Both the position numbers and the translations under genes were made by a program. This document shows positions 40,421-51,396 of a stretch of DNA of 64,000 nt, in pieces (positions within the stretch are counted from its first letter, which is position 1; each line of letters opens with the position of its first letter). The notes beneath the pieces were generated by a model. The model was not told the DNA's origin. It worked only from the letters and a program-made list of their open reading frames with translations, and did no database searches. The stretch is from Siphonodentalium dalli (taxonomy: Eukaryota; Mollusca; Scaphopoda; Gadilida; Siphonodentaliidae), in contig CP136063.1 in NCBI GenBank assembly GCA_032622095.1, positions 215,841,982 to 215,905,981 of the forward strand. Direction: 5' to 3'.

Positions 40421-40939
40421 TTTTAGTAGACATAGCCATCAATAGTTTATCGCCACTATCTTATGATTTTCATAAATTGGAAGTATAGTTACACTGATGT
40501 AGAATTCAAGGAAAATTTTGATTAGGATTATGATATCGAAAATTCACTGAATACTTTGATTATTTTCAGAACAAGCTACAAGCTAGTTAAACAATCTTTG
40601 ATGTTCGTCAAAACATTGTATGAGCTGAGTTGATATCAGTTGAGTTGGCTTCACTGACCTGTCCAAACATTCCTTGATGTTCGCATTGAAGTGTGATGGG
40701 TTCTCACATATTGCTTATGAGAGGAAGGGGCAGGGGAAATGTGCATTGTGTAAATGTCTGCTCGTGAATATGGGAAAATGTGTGGATACCATTAAAACCT
40801 GGCACAACTTGGAAGGATCTTGCCCACCCACAAACGAAAACATTTGCCAAAATCTTATACTTGAAATTATTTATTGTTGGTGATTGTGGCATGCATGAGG
40901 AGACTGGGATTCCTGACAACTACAAAATCAAAATTACGT

Positions 40940-41270
40940 AGTTCTAAACTGGGACATAGCTATAAACACAGCTATAGGTTCTCCATTGAGCAGGGGTCTT
41001 GAAATCTCATACATGTAGCTCTGCCCCTATTCAGCATCCAAGGACCTCTCAATGAGATCAAATGGTTTAGTGATTTTGGAGGATATGTTCAGGAGTTGGG
41101 AAGCAAAAGTGTTAGATCTGTATCTCTTCCACATTTGACTGGCCAGCTATTCAAACAAATATATTATATGGTTACAGATATACTGCCAAGAACAACATAT
41201 GGGATTCCATCTCCTATTTAAATTGAAGTTCAATGTTATTTGTTAATCAAACATGTCAGATAAGATCTGT
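40940..41270. repeat. Dispersed repeat shared with 60620-60980
   Basis: Shared order of phrases: 'ctctgcccctattca', 'aaggacctctca', 'gatatgttcaggagttg', 'acaacatatgggattccatctc', 'agataagatc'. No terminal repeats seen. Confidence 0.6.
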
Positions 41271-42130
41271 GTAATTACCATCCACACATGACTGACATGC
41301 TTACTGTTGTCGGTGCAAGAGGTAAGAAAACTTAAAATATGACCCCATTCAGTCATGCCATATAAGCTAAATAGGCCTGATGGTTCTTGAAAGGTAGTAT
41401 TATGAATTACTATGGAGGTCAAGTTAGGCCCCTGGCTTCGCATCTATTTGACCTGGTGACCCTTCATACTAAATATAAGCTAAATAGGCCTGATGGTTCT
41501 TGAGAAAGTTTTAAGAATGAATATGGAGGGAAAGAGTTATGGCCCTGGCTTCGGACCTATTGACATCATTTGAACATATCTGAATGCGAGTCACCTGGGT
41601 AACATCCAAACCAAATATGAACCCATTTGGTCTTATGGTTCTGGAGAAGACAACTGTTGACGGACGAGGAGTGATGAATATAACTCCACCAGAGACTGTC
41701 TCAGATGGGCTAAAAACATATCTATATAAAAATGGCTGCGCTGGTGTAGCCATCAATATTTGAATTCCCGATCACTCATTATCTGACAGCAGTCACAACA
41801 GTTTCTAGTACCCAGACCCGTGACTGAGATAACCAGTACATCCCCATCCCTTAATTTTATTTTTAAAAAGTGGGGGTATAAAATCTATTTTAACGGAGTT
41901 GCCGGTACAGAAAAGGCGTTGTGATCACATGGTGTGCCATATTTATTGAGATTCAGATGAGTTGATGGTTCCATAAGAAGCTACAAGTATAACTATAGAA
42001 ATTTTTCACATTTTCTCAATTTGCATACATGTTCAGTTCTGGACGGCTCCCTTTATTACTGTGGTCGGCAGTATAGCTTAAGGTTTGGGCTAAACTTTGA
42101 CCGATTATGATCGGCCTACTGATGAACCTA
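41271..42130. other. No gene seen
   Basis: Two diverged copies of 'ctaaataggcctgatggttcttga' (41366 and 41474) form a short tandem repeat of about 108 bp. Nothing else. Confidence 0.4.
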
Positions 42131-42235
42131 CAGTAATGCCTTAAATAAATGACTCCTTAACCCCAGTAGAATTACGGTAACTTCAGAATTTAGTCGGAAA
42201 TATGGCTTGTTGCCATTCATCGGAAAGCTCTCACT
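42131..42235. mobile_element. CAGTAATGCC-family MITE, left half
   Basis: CAGTAATGCC, then 'atatggcttgttgccattc' up to the hairpin apex; right arm missing. Confidence 0.7.
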
Positions 42236-42273
42236 GGCAAGGTCAATTCGTGAGCGGGCGACAACAGATAGCT

Positions 42274-42518
42274 TTAACCCTTTCATGACGGAAGCTGTGC
42301 TGGTGCAGCATTAAAAATCCTGTGCCAGAGCTTTCTCTTATATATGCGAGTCTCCCATAGGGAGCATCACATATATGAGAATGCACTGGATTACAAGGTC
42401 AAGGTAAATATTGTTAGGCCAATGTATTCTCTTATATATGGGAGACTCGCATATAAAAGAGAATGCATTGGCAGTGTTTTCACAAAATTTCAGCACACTC
42501 CCGTTATGAAAGGGTTAA
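42274..42518. mobile_element. TTAA-type palindromic MITE, complete copy
   Basis: TTAACCCTTTCATGACGG...TATGAAAGGGTTAA, opposite orientation to the copy at 35775. Confidence 0.82.
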
Positions 42519-43129
42519 CTTATTTTGTTGATATTCTGCATATGTTTTTCAACAATGACTTGATAAGAGTTCGAAACAAGGCCAGGTCTGCCTACTTTGG
42601 TCAGAGTTATTGACCTTAATTAGTTAATTTTCATGATTTTCACGATAGCGCGATAACTTGAACAAATATCAACTGATTTTGAATAGACTTCCTCAACAGT
42701 GTTGTGTATGATAGTCAGTTAAAATTAAAGCATTTTCAATCGAAGCCCATGATTAGCTTAATTACAGTAACTCTGAACCCACATCTCTGATGCAATTCTT
42801 GTTATAATGTATACTGTCTGTTTTTATTGTGTCCAACTGAATGAATCTCCATCACAAACCTAATGTACCCCCACAAATGCTAACATAACATAACGCAAGC
42901 ATATTTGTTCCATTTTATTTGTCTTACGACAAAGTATTCCATTAAAACATGTACATGATGTAATGTAAAATCTATATAATAATTTACAGACGATATGAGA
43001 CACAATGACGAGTGATGATACATAAAAAATGAGTCACATGATTTAAAATACATGCAAGTAACAGCATTCATAACGGGGAATGAATAAACCAGATCACAAC
43101 CTCACTGCGAACATGCAACGTTTTAGTCA

Positions 43130-43555
43130 CAAGCCTGCCAACAGTGCGTCTGTCATTCGCCGAATGATGTCCCCAGAGGGTGAATTTAGTGGTGGTATCA
43201 CACACAGTGGGCTAGCATCACCAAACTAACCCTGAGGTGACCTCATTCTGCTTAGGCATCATCTTCTGGGAAGTATCTGGTCTCAATTTAACGTTGTTTT
43301 TAGTTACTTTTTCCGTTTGTATATACCCTAATTTGTAGAAGATAAAATGCATACTCGAGGTGACCAATGGGAGAACATCAACTTCAACTAAGGAACTTCA
43401 ATCTGATCCTAGGTCTCCCATAGCAGTTGAGGCCTAAGCAGAATGAGGCTACCAAAGGGTGATTTTGGTGACACTAGCCCACTGTGGGTAATAGCATCAC
43501 TAAATTCACCCTCTGGGGACCTCATTCTGCAAATGACACACTATTTGCAGGCTTG
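43130..43555. mobile_element. CAAGCCTG-family MITE, full-length form
   Basis: 426-bp long form: two palindromic ends around an internal 'taacgttgtttttagttact' segment. No clear 8-bp duplication. Confidence 0.75.
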
Positions 43556-43704
43556 ACAGCAACATGTATACAGACCTGTTAACCCTCCAGAACGCAATGT
43601 GAAATTAACTCGAGGTTTATTGGATTGCTATATTCCAAATGATGCACATTGGCATTTAAAATGTTATAACCCGTTCCAAAGTTACACTTTACCATGTGAC
43701 ATAT

Positions 43705-43932
43705 AAACCCTTTCATGATGGGAGCTGCGCTGGTGTAGCATTAAAAATGTTGTAGTGCATTCTCATAGGGTGAGTCGCATATATAAGAGAATGCACTGGC
43801 TTGCCAGGTCATGGTAAATATTGTTAGGCAAAGTATTCTCTTCTATATGCAAGGCTCCTTGTGGGAGACTCGCATATATAAGAGAATTCATTGGCAAAGG
43901 GTTTTCGGAAGCTCCAGTCATGGAAGGGTTAA
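43705..43932. mobile_element. TTAA-type palindromic MITE
   Basis: Left end reads ATAAACCCTTTCATG (TTAA mutated); right end ATGGAAGGGTTAA intact. Confidence 0.75.
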
Positions 43933-45009
43933 ATTGTTATAACCCGTTCCAAAATTACACTTTTCAATGTGACATTTAATGTGAGATCTAAAGTGACCCG
44001 AAAGTAGTTTCACTGTTATTAAACAAACGATTGTTTGTGATATAAATTTTGCAATAAAACAGTTAATGTTTCGCTATTAGCAAATGGGCACTTTATAGAT
44101 ACTTTTATCAATAAATAAACTTGAAAACTGTTTTTTCTTTAAATTTATTATTATATTTTGTTGAAACCAATCTGCCGGAAATAATATTTTGAGGTTAACA
44201 GGTTTGAATGTATATTCCCTTGGAAAGGTGGCTTTTCGTCAAGGTTTATTAATGTTCAGAGTTGCCTAATCCAAAAGTTGTCTTAAAACAGCCTGTGATG
44301 ACTACGATACAGAGATTAGAAGTTGATATATCAATACATGTGAAGGTGAATGCAGTTAAAACACACTATGTGCCAGAATTCTAGAAAACATAACTGGATA
44401 AAACATGTTACATGTCGATATCCTTCGTCCCATTGTGGTTTATGAATATACCAAAGATCGATCTGATTTAAGATGATGACGATTCAGGGACAATGATGAT
44501 ACAGGGACAATCTATTTTTGAATCTGAGGGCCATAACTTCAGAAGAAATGAATTGACTAAACCTGTACGATATGGATATTGCTCCACCCATGCAGCCTCA
44601 AATATACTAAATATCACTGAAACATGACTACCTATGTTAACTGAGAAGCTAATTCGGCGTGAACTCATTTTTAACCCTAAGGACATAACTCTGCAAAAAA
44701 TGGATGGACAAAACCAGTTCCATGTTGATATCCTTTCCTCCATGGTGGTTCATCTCGAAAACTTCGTTGGAGGAGAATTATTCAAATTTTACTGGATAGG
44801 ATAACATATTTTTCACCTGTGATTAGTGAAATCAATTTAAGGCGATTGTTGGTCAACTTTCTATATGTTAATACCTTGGTTTTGTTCCCTCGAAACACTT
44901 AAATTGTCTTGAAAATGTAACAAGAATGAGGGTAAAATTTGTTCAATATCCAATTATTTCCATCCTTTAATATCAATTTCTTTGACAAGTGGTCTGAGGA
45001 TTGTTTTTT
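43933..45009. other. No gene seen
   Basis: Repeated phrase 'gttgatatcctt(c/t)c..ccat.gtggtt' at 44415 and 44730 suggests a decayed tandem unit of about 315 bp. No coding signal. Confidence 0.35.
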
Positions 45010-45252
45010 TTAACCCTTTCTATACTAAATGGATTCTTCCTAAAATTTTATATGGGAATAGTCTATTATTCATCTGTAGGGGTTTCTGGAAAACAAGCTA
45101 ACGATAGATAATAAAAGTGCAGAAGAAGTCGTATTTATCGAAGGGAAATGTTCATATAATAAGTTCAACAAATGGTCATTTGTTGAACTTATCATCTGAA
45201 CATTTCCCATAGGATCTACTCATCAATGAGTATTTAGTAAAGAAAGGGTTAA
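45010..45252. mobile_element. TTAACCCTTTCTATACTAAA-family MITE, complete
   Basis: TTAA at both ends, 'ctatactaaat' against 'atttagtaaag' inverted. Internal hairpin 'ataagttcaacaaatg/catttgttgaactta'. The cleanest copy of the family that is split at 39-974. Confidence 0.8.
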
Positions 45253-45372
45253 ATATGACATCCTATCCCCAGTAATATTTGGTGATGTAACACATTGCAT
45301 GAGTCAAATGAGCTTTCAAAAATTAAATTAAATTTTGTGATGTGAGAAGCAAATGAACTGTTGAAAATAGCA

Positions 45373-46536
45373 CAAGCCTGAGTTTAATGTGCCTGTCATT
45401 TGCAGAATGAGGTCCCCAGAGGGTGAATTTAGTGACGCTATCCTGCATAGCGAGTTAGCATTGAAAATCTCTGTGTACCTCATTCTGCATGGCCTCAAAT
45501 TGTCTGCCAATTTGGGGACATAGAGAAACTAAACTAACAAAGAAATAGAATTTAAGTTTCTGTCGAAATTTGATAATAATAAACTTTCCACAGAAGATGA
45601 GGCCAAAGCAGAATGAAGTCCCCAGAGGGTGAATTTAGTGATGCTATCCTGCATAGCGCGTTAGCATTGAAAAACTCAGTGTACCTAATTCTGCATGGCC
45701 TCAAATTGTCTGCCAATTTGGGGACATAGAGAAACTAAACTAAAAAAGAAATAGAATCTAAGTTTCTGTAGAAATTTGATAATAAAGAAACTTTCCACAG
45801 AAGATGAGGCCAAAGCAGAATGAAGTCCCCATAGGGTGAATTTAGTGATGCTATCCTGCATAGCGAGTTAGCATTGAAAAACTCTGTGGACCTCATTCTG
45901 CATGGCCTCAAATTGTCTGCCAATTTGGGGACATAGAGAAACTAAACTAACAAAGAAATAGAATTTAAGTTTCTGTCGAAATTTGATAATAATAAACTTT
46001 CCACAGAAGATGAGGCCAAAGCAGAATGAAGTCCCCAGAGGGTGAATTTAGTGATGCTATCCTGCATAGCGCGTTAGCATTGAAAAACTCTGTGTACCTA
46101 ATTCTGCATGGCCTCAAATTGTCTGCCAATTTGGGGACATAGAGAAACTAAACTAAAAAAGAAATAGAATTTAAGTTTCTGTAGAAATTTGATAATAAAG
46201 AAACTTTCCACAGAAGATGAGGCCAAAGCAGAATGAAGTCCCCAGAGGGTGAATTTAGTGATGCTATCCTGCATAGCGAGTTAGCATTGAAAAACTCTGT
46301 GGACCTCATTCTGCATGGCCTCAAATTGTCTGCCAATTTGGGGACATAGAGAAACTAAACTAACAAAGAAATAGAATTTAAGTTTCTGTAGAAATTTGAT
46401 AATAAAGAAACTTTCCACAGAAGATGAGGCCAAAGCAGAATGAAGTCCCCAGAGGGTGAATTTAGTGATGCTAGCCCACTAATTCTCCCTCTGAGGCCTC
46501 ATTCTGAGAACGACAGACACGCTATAATCAGGCTTG
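45373..46536. mobile_element. CAAGCCTG-family MITE carrying a 206-bp tandem expansion
   Basis: Element ends are at 45373 and 46536. Between them a 206-bp unit ('gaagtccccagagggtgaat...tttccacagaagatgaggcc') repeats five times (starts near 45400, 45607, 45813, 46018, 46224). Units alternate between two types. The frames coding MADNLRPCRMR are artefacts of the repeat. Confidence 0.85.
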
Positions 46537-46650
46537 ATTTGGCAACCAGAAAGCAATTTCTTGAAATAAGATGTTAAAAGTATTTTAACCATTTCCTACA
46601 GTAATTATCATTGAAATGAGTAGCAGCAAGGAAACATATCTTGGAAGTTA

Positions 46651-46813
46651 CAGTAATGCCCTAAGTAATCGACTCCTTAACCACAGCAGAATTATGGGTA
46701 ACTTTACTGAGAGCTTTCCGATGATTGGCAACAAGCCATATTTCCGACTAAATCCTGAAAAGTTACCCATAATTCTGCTGTGGTTAAGGAGTCGATTCCT
46801 TAGGGCATTACTG
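46651..46813. mobile_element. Tc1/mariner-like MITE (CAGTAATGCC family)
   Basis: CAGTAATGCCC...GGGCATTACTG flanked by TA. Complete hairpin with a shortened apex. Confidence 0.85.
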
Positions 46814-46836
46814 TAACATTTTTCTACTAAATTGAG

Positions 46837-47256
46837 CAAGCCTGCAAATATTATGTATGTCATTTGCAAAATGGGTCCCCAGAAAGTGAATTTAGAATTG
46901 GCAAGCATAACCAAATTCTCCCTCTGGGGACCTCATTCTGCTTAGGCCTCATCATCTGGGAAGTATCTATAGTCTCAAATTAACATTTTTAGTTACTTTT
47001 TCCCTTCAGGGAAGTTTCTAAATCACATAATTTGCATAAGACAAAATGCATAATCGAGGTGACTAATGGGTGAACATCACCAACTTCAACTGGGAACTTC
47101 AATCTGATCATAGGTCTCCCATAGCAGTTGAGGCCTAAGCAGTGAGCTTCCCAGAGGGTGAATTTGGTGATGCTAGCCAGCAGTGTGGGTTATCGTCACT
47201 AAATTCACCCTCTGGGAACCTCATTCTATAAATTACAGACACTTTTTGCAGGCTTG
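46837..47256. mobile_element. CAAGCCTG-family MITE, full-length form
   Basis: CAAGCCTGCAAATA...TGCAGGCTTG, 420 bp, internal 'catcatctgggaagtatct' segment shared with 43130-43555. Confidence 0.78.
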
Positions 47257-47958
47257 AAATTAACATCTACTAAATTGTAGTTTTAGGGATAGTCGAAAAA
47301 GTAATTCTGATATATTTGTAGACGGACAGGCTAAGCAAATTTCAAGTTGTGACTTCTCACAATGCCACAATATTTGAACCTCCATATCAGTGCATGTATC
47401 ATTATTGGTCGCATCGCAGTATAATGGTTTACCGGGATATTGTACCCACCCTAGCCTTAAATAAGAATAGATAAAATAATTATTTTGCAGCATGTCACAA
47501 GCACTAAAAAAATTATTAACATTTCACAATAGTGGCATACACTATATTGCACACAGGTATCATTCAATTTTCTTATAGTAGACCTGTATTATCAATACTG
47601 ATTTGATAACTTATGATTTAATAGTGTCATCATTATCTTTATATTGCATCTAGAGAGTGAAAAGCAGTCTATTGGTGAAGTGATGTTAACAGCCAGTTAG
47701 GCAGAGTGGCTGTTCCATTTCTTCAAATTTGATTTGGTAGGTACAGCGTGATAATGTTGAGAATGTTGCATTCTTTCCCATTCCTTTCAGATGTGAACAC
47801 GATATGATTCTTCAATGATTCAGGACAACATGTCATGAAATTAACTGAAAAAGAAATAGATTATTTATATATTATTCCATTGTGTGATGATACCATAAAT
47901 CAAACTGGGTGTTCAAAGTGAAGTTTTCAGTTTAAACACAGCACTCAAGACAAATCTC
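47257..47958. other. No gene seen
   Basis: AT-rich, apparently unique sequence without open frames of interest. Confidence 0.4.
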
Positions 47959-48182
47959 TTAACTCTTTCATGATGGGAGTTGCACTGGTGCAGCATTAAA
48001 AATCATGTGCCAGTGCAGAGAATGCACTGGCATACAAGATCAAGGTAAATATTGTTAGGCCAATGTATTCTCTTATATATCCGATTCTATGGGAGACTCC
48101 GAATATATAAAAGAATGTATTGGCACATGGTTTTCACAAAAGTCCAGGAAGCTCCAGTCATGGAATGGTTAAGCCTTGAAAA
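47959..48182. mobile_element. TTAA-type palindromic MITE
   Basis: TTAACTCTTTCATGATGGGA...CAGTCATGGAATGGTTAA; the first hairpin is partly deleted. Confidence 0.78.
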
Positions 48183-48432
48183 ATTGTGAGGATCATGACA
48201 TCCAATCACATTTGTAGGTATATGGTCACACCACATGGAGTGGTATCAAAGATGCATTATTTGTGTAAGATCATGTGAGAACTCTGAGCAAAAGAAAGTT
48301 TGTCTCATCAACAACAATAATACGACCATTGAAACTTGGCATTTCAGTGGAAGACAACTTGAGAAGCTATTATAAACCAGATTTACTGATAAAAAAAGCC
48401 AGGAACCATGCATCTTTAAGAGACATATTTAC

Positions 48433-48838
48433 TGAATGAGGTCCCGGAGTGTTAAATTAGTGATGCTATCCACCACAGTGGACTAACATCAATAAAAGCA
48501 CCCTGTGTACCTCATTCTGCTAAGGCCTTACATCTCCTCTGGAAAGTATCTTTATTATCAAATAACATGTTTTTTTAATTTCTTTTCTGTTTTAATTTAG
48601 TTTCTCATTATCCCCAAATTGGCATATTATGAAGTGCCCAATGGGTGTGCATCACCATCTTTCAACATCTGGGAACTTAAATCTGATTCTAGTTCTCCCA
48701 TAGCAGATGAGGCCATGCAAATTGAGGTCCCCAGAGGGAAAATTTAGTGATGATAGCCTGCTGTTCGGGGTAGCGTCACTAAATTCACCCTCTGGGTACC
48801 TCATTCTGCAAATGATCAGCACCATATTATGAGGCCTG
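48433..48838. mobile_element. CAAGCCTG-family MITE, diverged full form
   Basis: 'gaatgaggtcccggag' to 'gcaaatgatcagcacc'; ends diverged ('gaggcctgacc'), no clear duplication. Confidence 0.65.
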
Positions 48839-50213
48839 ACCATCATATAATTGAGAAATGAATGTGAGTGATTAGGATGACTGGACACCTAGAAAACAAA
48901 ACGATTTGTCAACTGATTATCATACTGAAATAAACATGTGCATCACCAAGCATGACATGTGCCCATGACTTTCAGTTTAGAGAGCTGGCAATGCTAATTG
49001 TTTGCATGGAGGACAAAATTGTGCTGTTTTCTAAGTTCAAGAAGGTCAATAACTCTGTTGAAAATAAACTCTGACAGATATCTATGGATAAAGCCCTCCA
49101 TCCATGCTGGTCTATAAGTAATCTTACAAGCATTTAAGTCTGATCATGCAAATTGTCTGTGCTGAGTGAAATATTTGAAGTCAGTTTAGTCCAGTGAGAG
49201 CAGCTGGTGAGGGCCGTAATTATGTTAGAATGAAAGGATGAACCTCATAGAAAGTGGGTATCCTTTACCCCAACCAGGGTTATAACCATACCAAAGCACA
49301 ACCAAATCTGATGATTCAGACACGAATTAGGCCAAATAAATAAAAGTTTTGTGTTCTCAGGCACCTCCCTCGCCACTGAAATTGTCTTTTAATGTGTTGT
49401 CCAACAATTGTTTTCTTGTTTATTGAGTATGTTTTCCAGCTTTTGAGAAAAAAATTAAAATAAATAGCCTCCTTCCCTGTTTTTTGGAATAAAACCTGGA
49501 GGGCTAAATTTTGCTCTCATCAAGAGGTTATTCAGCTCTCTCAGGGGCAATACCCGTATTTGGTCTTTGGAATAATCCAGTTGTATAAGCAAAACATTTT
49601 AAGTTCCAACTGCCAAGTTTAAGTTCAATTTCCATGGACTATACTAATTAAACTACATCATAGTAAAAGACCAAAATTTAAAGAGTAAAAGTCAAAATTA
49701 ATTCGTGTTAAAAACTACTTTAGTCTAGAAGTGACAGTATCTGTGTTTAGGTTGCAAAAATGGGAACGCGAACTAAAATGGAATTTTTACCACGTGGGGA
49801 AATGTCCGGAAACATTTTTGTACTGGAGTCTGCGGATCCGTCAGTGGCTACACAGTCAACATGAAATATATTCAGTATGTGATTGACTTTTGTCACCATT
49901 ATTGCCAATTGTTTTAGAATAATTGTGCAGTTTATTTATATTGATGTGAGTTAAAAGTGAAAATGCAAGACGGAAGGAAATAACCAGGTCGGTACTTTGA
50001 ACTGCAACTTCATTCTCCCAACTAATTCTCTCCTAACTCTTTTCTTTATCTTTCAAAGAAATATTACAATTTTGAGCGGGTCAATCACATTGTTTAGCTA
50101 TTAACACTGAGTACTAACATGCCAATAACATGCAATTTACGCGATATTTATGACTGGTATAAATAAGAACAAAATTTGTCAAAAACATAATATTCTTTCT
50201 GTTTATGCTGGTT
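48839..50213. other. No gene seen
   Basis: Longest stretch with neither gene nor clear transposon. Some 'gaccataactctgttgaaaat' style degenerate repeat language. The DEK 3' end lies 1.1 kb downstream in coordinates. Confidence 0.4.
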
Positions 50214-50680
50214 TTAAAGATGCATAATCCAAATTAACGCTTGCAAATTACTATTTCTTTGGCTTTGGGGGTAAAAAATATTTTATTCGAGTCGAGGAAC
50301 CCAACACCCATCAGAGCTCAAGAGTGATCAGATATCGATGTTTGAAATCTATTATTTTTCACCAGGGTAATATTAGGTGGCCCAGTAAACAATCGACGAG
50401 AACACTGTCTCGGACCAAAGTGTGGATGAAGATGGATGAAGATGGATAACTCTAAAATCAAGTGGCTTTTTTGTGTCAGATATTTGACAAACCGGCAAAA
50501 TTTCATTGAACAAAATGATGGTAAATAACAGGTTTTGGGAAATTTTATACTATAGTTGACTGTGGTTAACATTATTGTTGGGCAATTACTTGATTCTGAT
50601 AACTGAAGCGGCATTTCAAAAATTGTTGTTGTTGTTGGAATCTGATATGGGGACCATCAAATTTGATTGAGTACCTTTAA
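50214..50680. mobile_element. TTAA-type MITE (TTAAAGGTACTCAATC family), copy 2
   Basis: TTAA at both ends; shares 'ctttgggggtaaaaaatatt' and 'ttgttgttgttggaatctg' with copy 18237-18723. The left terminal repeat is mutated. Confidence 0.7.
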
Positions 50681-51081
50681 CCAATGTTGACTATTTTAAC
50701 AGCAATACCCACTGCCAATGCTTCAAAAGCTTTTTGTAATAGACTTGAACATACTTAGGTTCATAAAATATTTGTGGGAGAAAAAAATCACTTTCGTCAG
50801 GTAAAAGTTGAAAACCAGTATGCGAGTATCCTTTCCCCCAAGTGGGCTATCATGGCACAACCAAATCTGATGATCCACACCCATGTTACAAGGAGAAATG
50901 TTCAAACAGGCACAAATTTCCAAGTCTAAGGAGACCACAACTGTGGTAAAAAAATGAAAGGACGAAACCCATAGTATGTGGGTATCACCCCCCCCCCCCC
51001 CCCCCCCCAAGCTGGCTGTAACCACCCCAAAAACAACAAAATATGATAAATTACTAGGTGATAAGTTAGTACTGACAGACA

Positions 51082-51184
51082 GAGCTTTCCGATGAATGGC
51101 AACAAGCCATATTTCCAACCAAATCCTGAAAAATTACCCATAATTCTGCTGTGATTAAGGAGTCGATTATTTAGGGCATTACTG
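51082..51184. mobile_element. CAGTAATGCC-family MITE, right half
   Basis: Starts at the hairpin apex 'gagctttccgatgaatggc' and ends GGGCATTACTG before TA. Lies just beyond the DEK polyadenylation region. Confidence 0.75.
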
Positions 51185-51219
51185 TATATGCCACAAACCT
51201 CCTTTGGGGGTGTAACAAA

Positions 51220-51345
51220 CATTAGATAAACTCAGACATCTAGTTACTAAATACTATAGCTAACATGTTTAACTGTGCCCTTTATTAGACAAACTCGGAC
51301 ATCTAGTTACTAAATGCTATAGCTAACCTGTTTAACTGTGCCCTT
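51220..51345 (-). repeat. About 62-bp tandem duplication covering the DEK stop codon region
   Basis: 'aaactc(a/g)gacatctagttactaaat(a/g)ctatagctaac' occurs twice in a row. The upstream copy on the coding strand holds the DEK stop; AATAAA lies at the junction (51281-51286 on the minus strand). Confidence 0.85.
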
Positions 51346-51396
51346 TATGAAGTCTTTCCTATCAGATAGATCAAATTTTGGATATTTATCGTAAAC
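51310..51396 (-). CDS. DEK: DEK terminal exon: second half of the DEK C-terminal domain
   Basis: Acceptor 'ttttcttttacag'; 28 codons VYDKYPKFDLSDRKDFIKGT plus VKQVSYSI, TAG at 51312-51310. An alternative donor CAG|gttagc could skip the last five codons to an unseen exon. AATAAA 24 bp beyond the stop favours termination here. Confidence 0.85.
   Translation of the reverse strand, partial: VYDKYPKFDLSDRKDFIKGTVKQVSYSI

Noticed and set aside
40674-40883. 69-residue Cys-containing frame
   Set aside because: No spacing typical of a zinc finger family, no splice support, and next to dispersed repeats.
45328-46336. Three near-identical frames beginning MADNLRPCRMR
   Set aside because: Each lies in a 206-bp unit of the expanded MITE interior; same sequence as non-coding MITE copies elsewhere.
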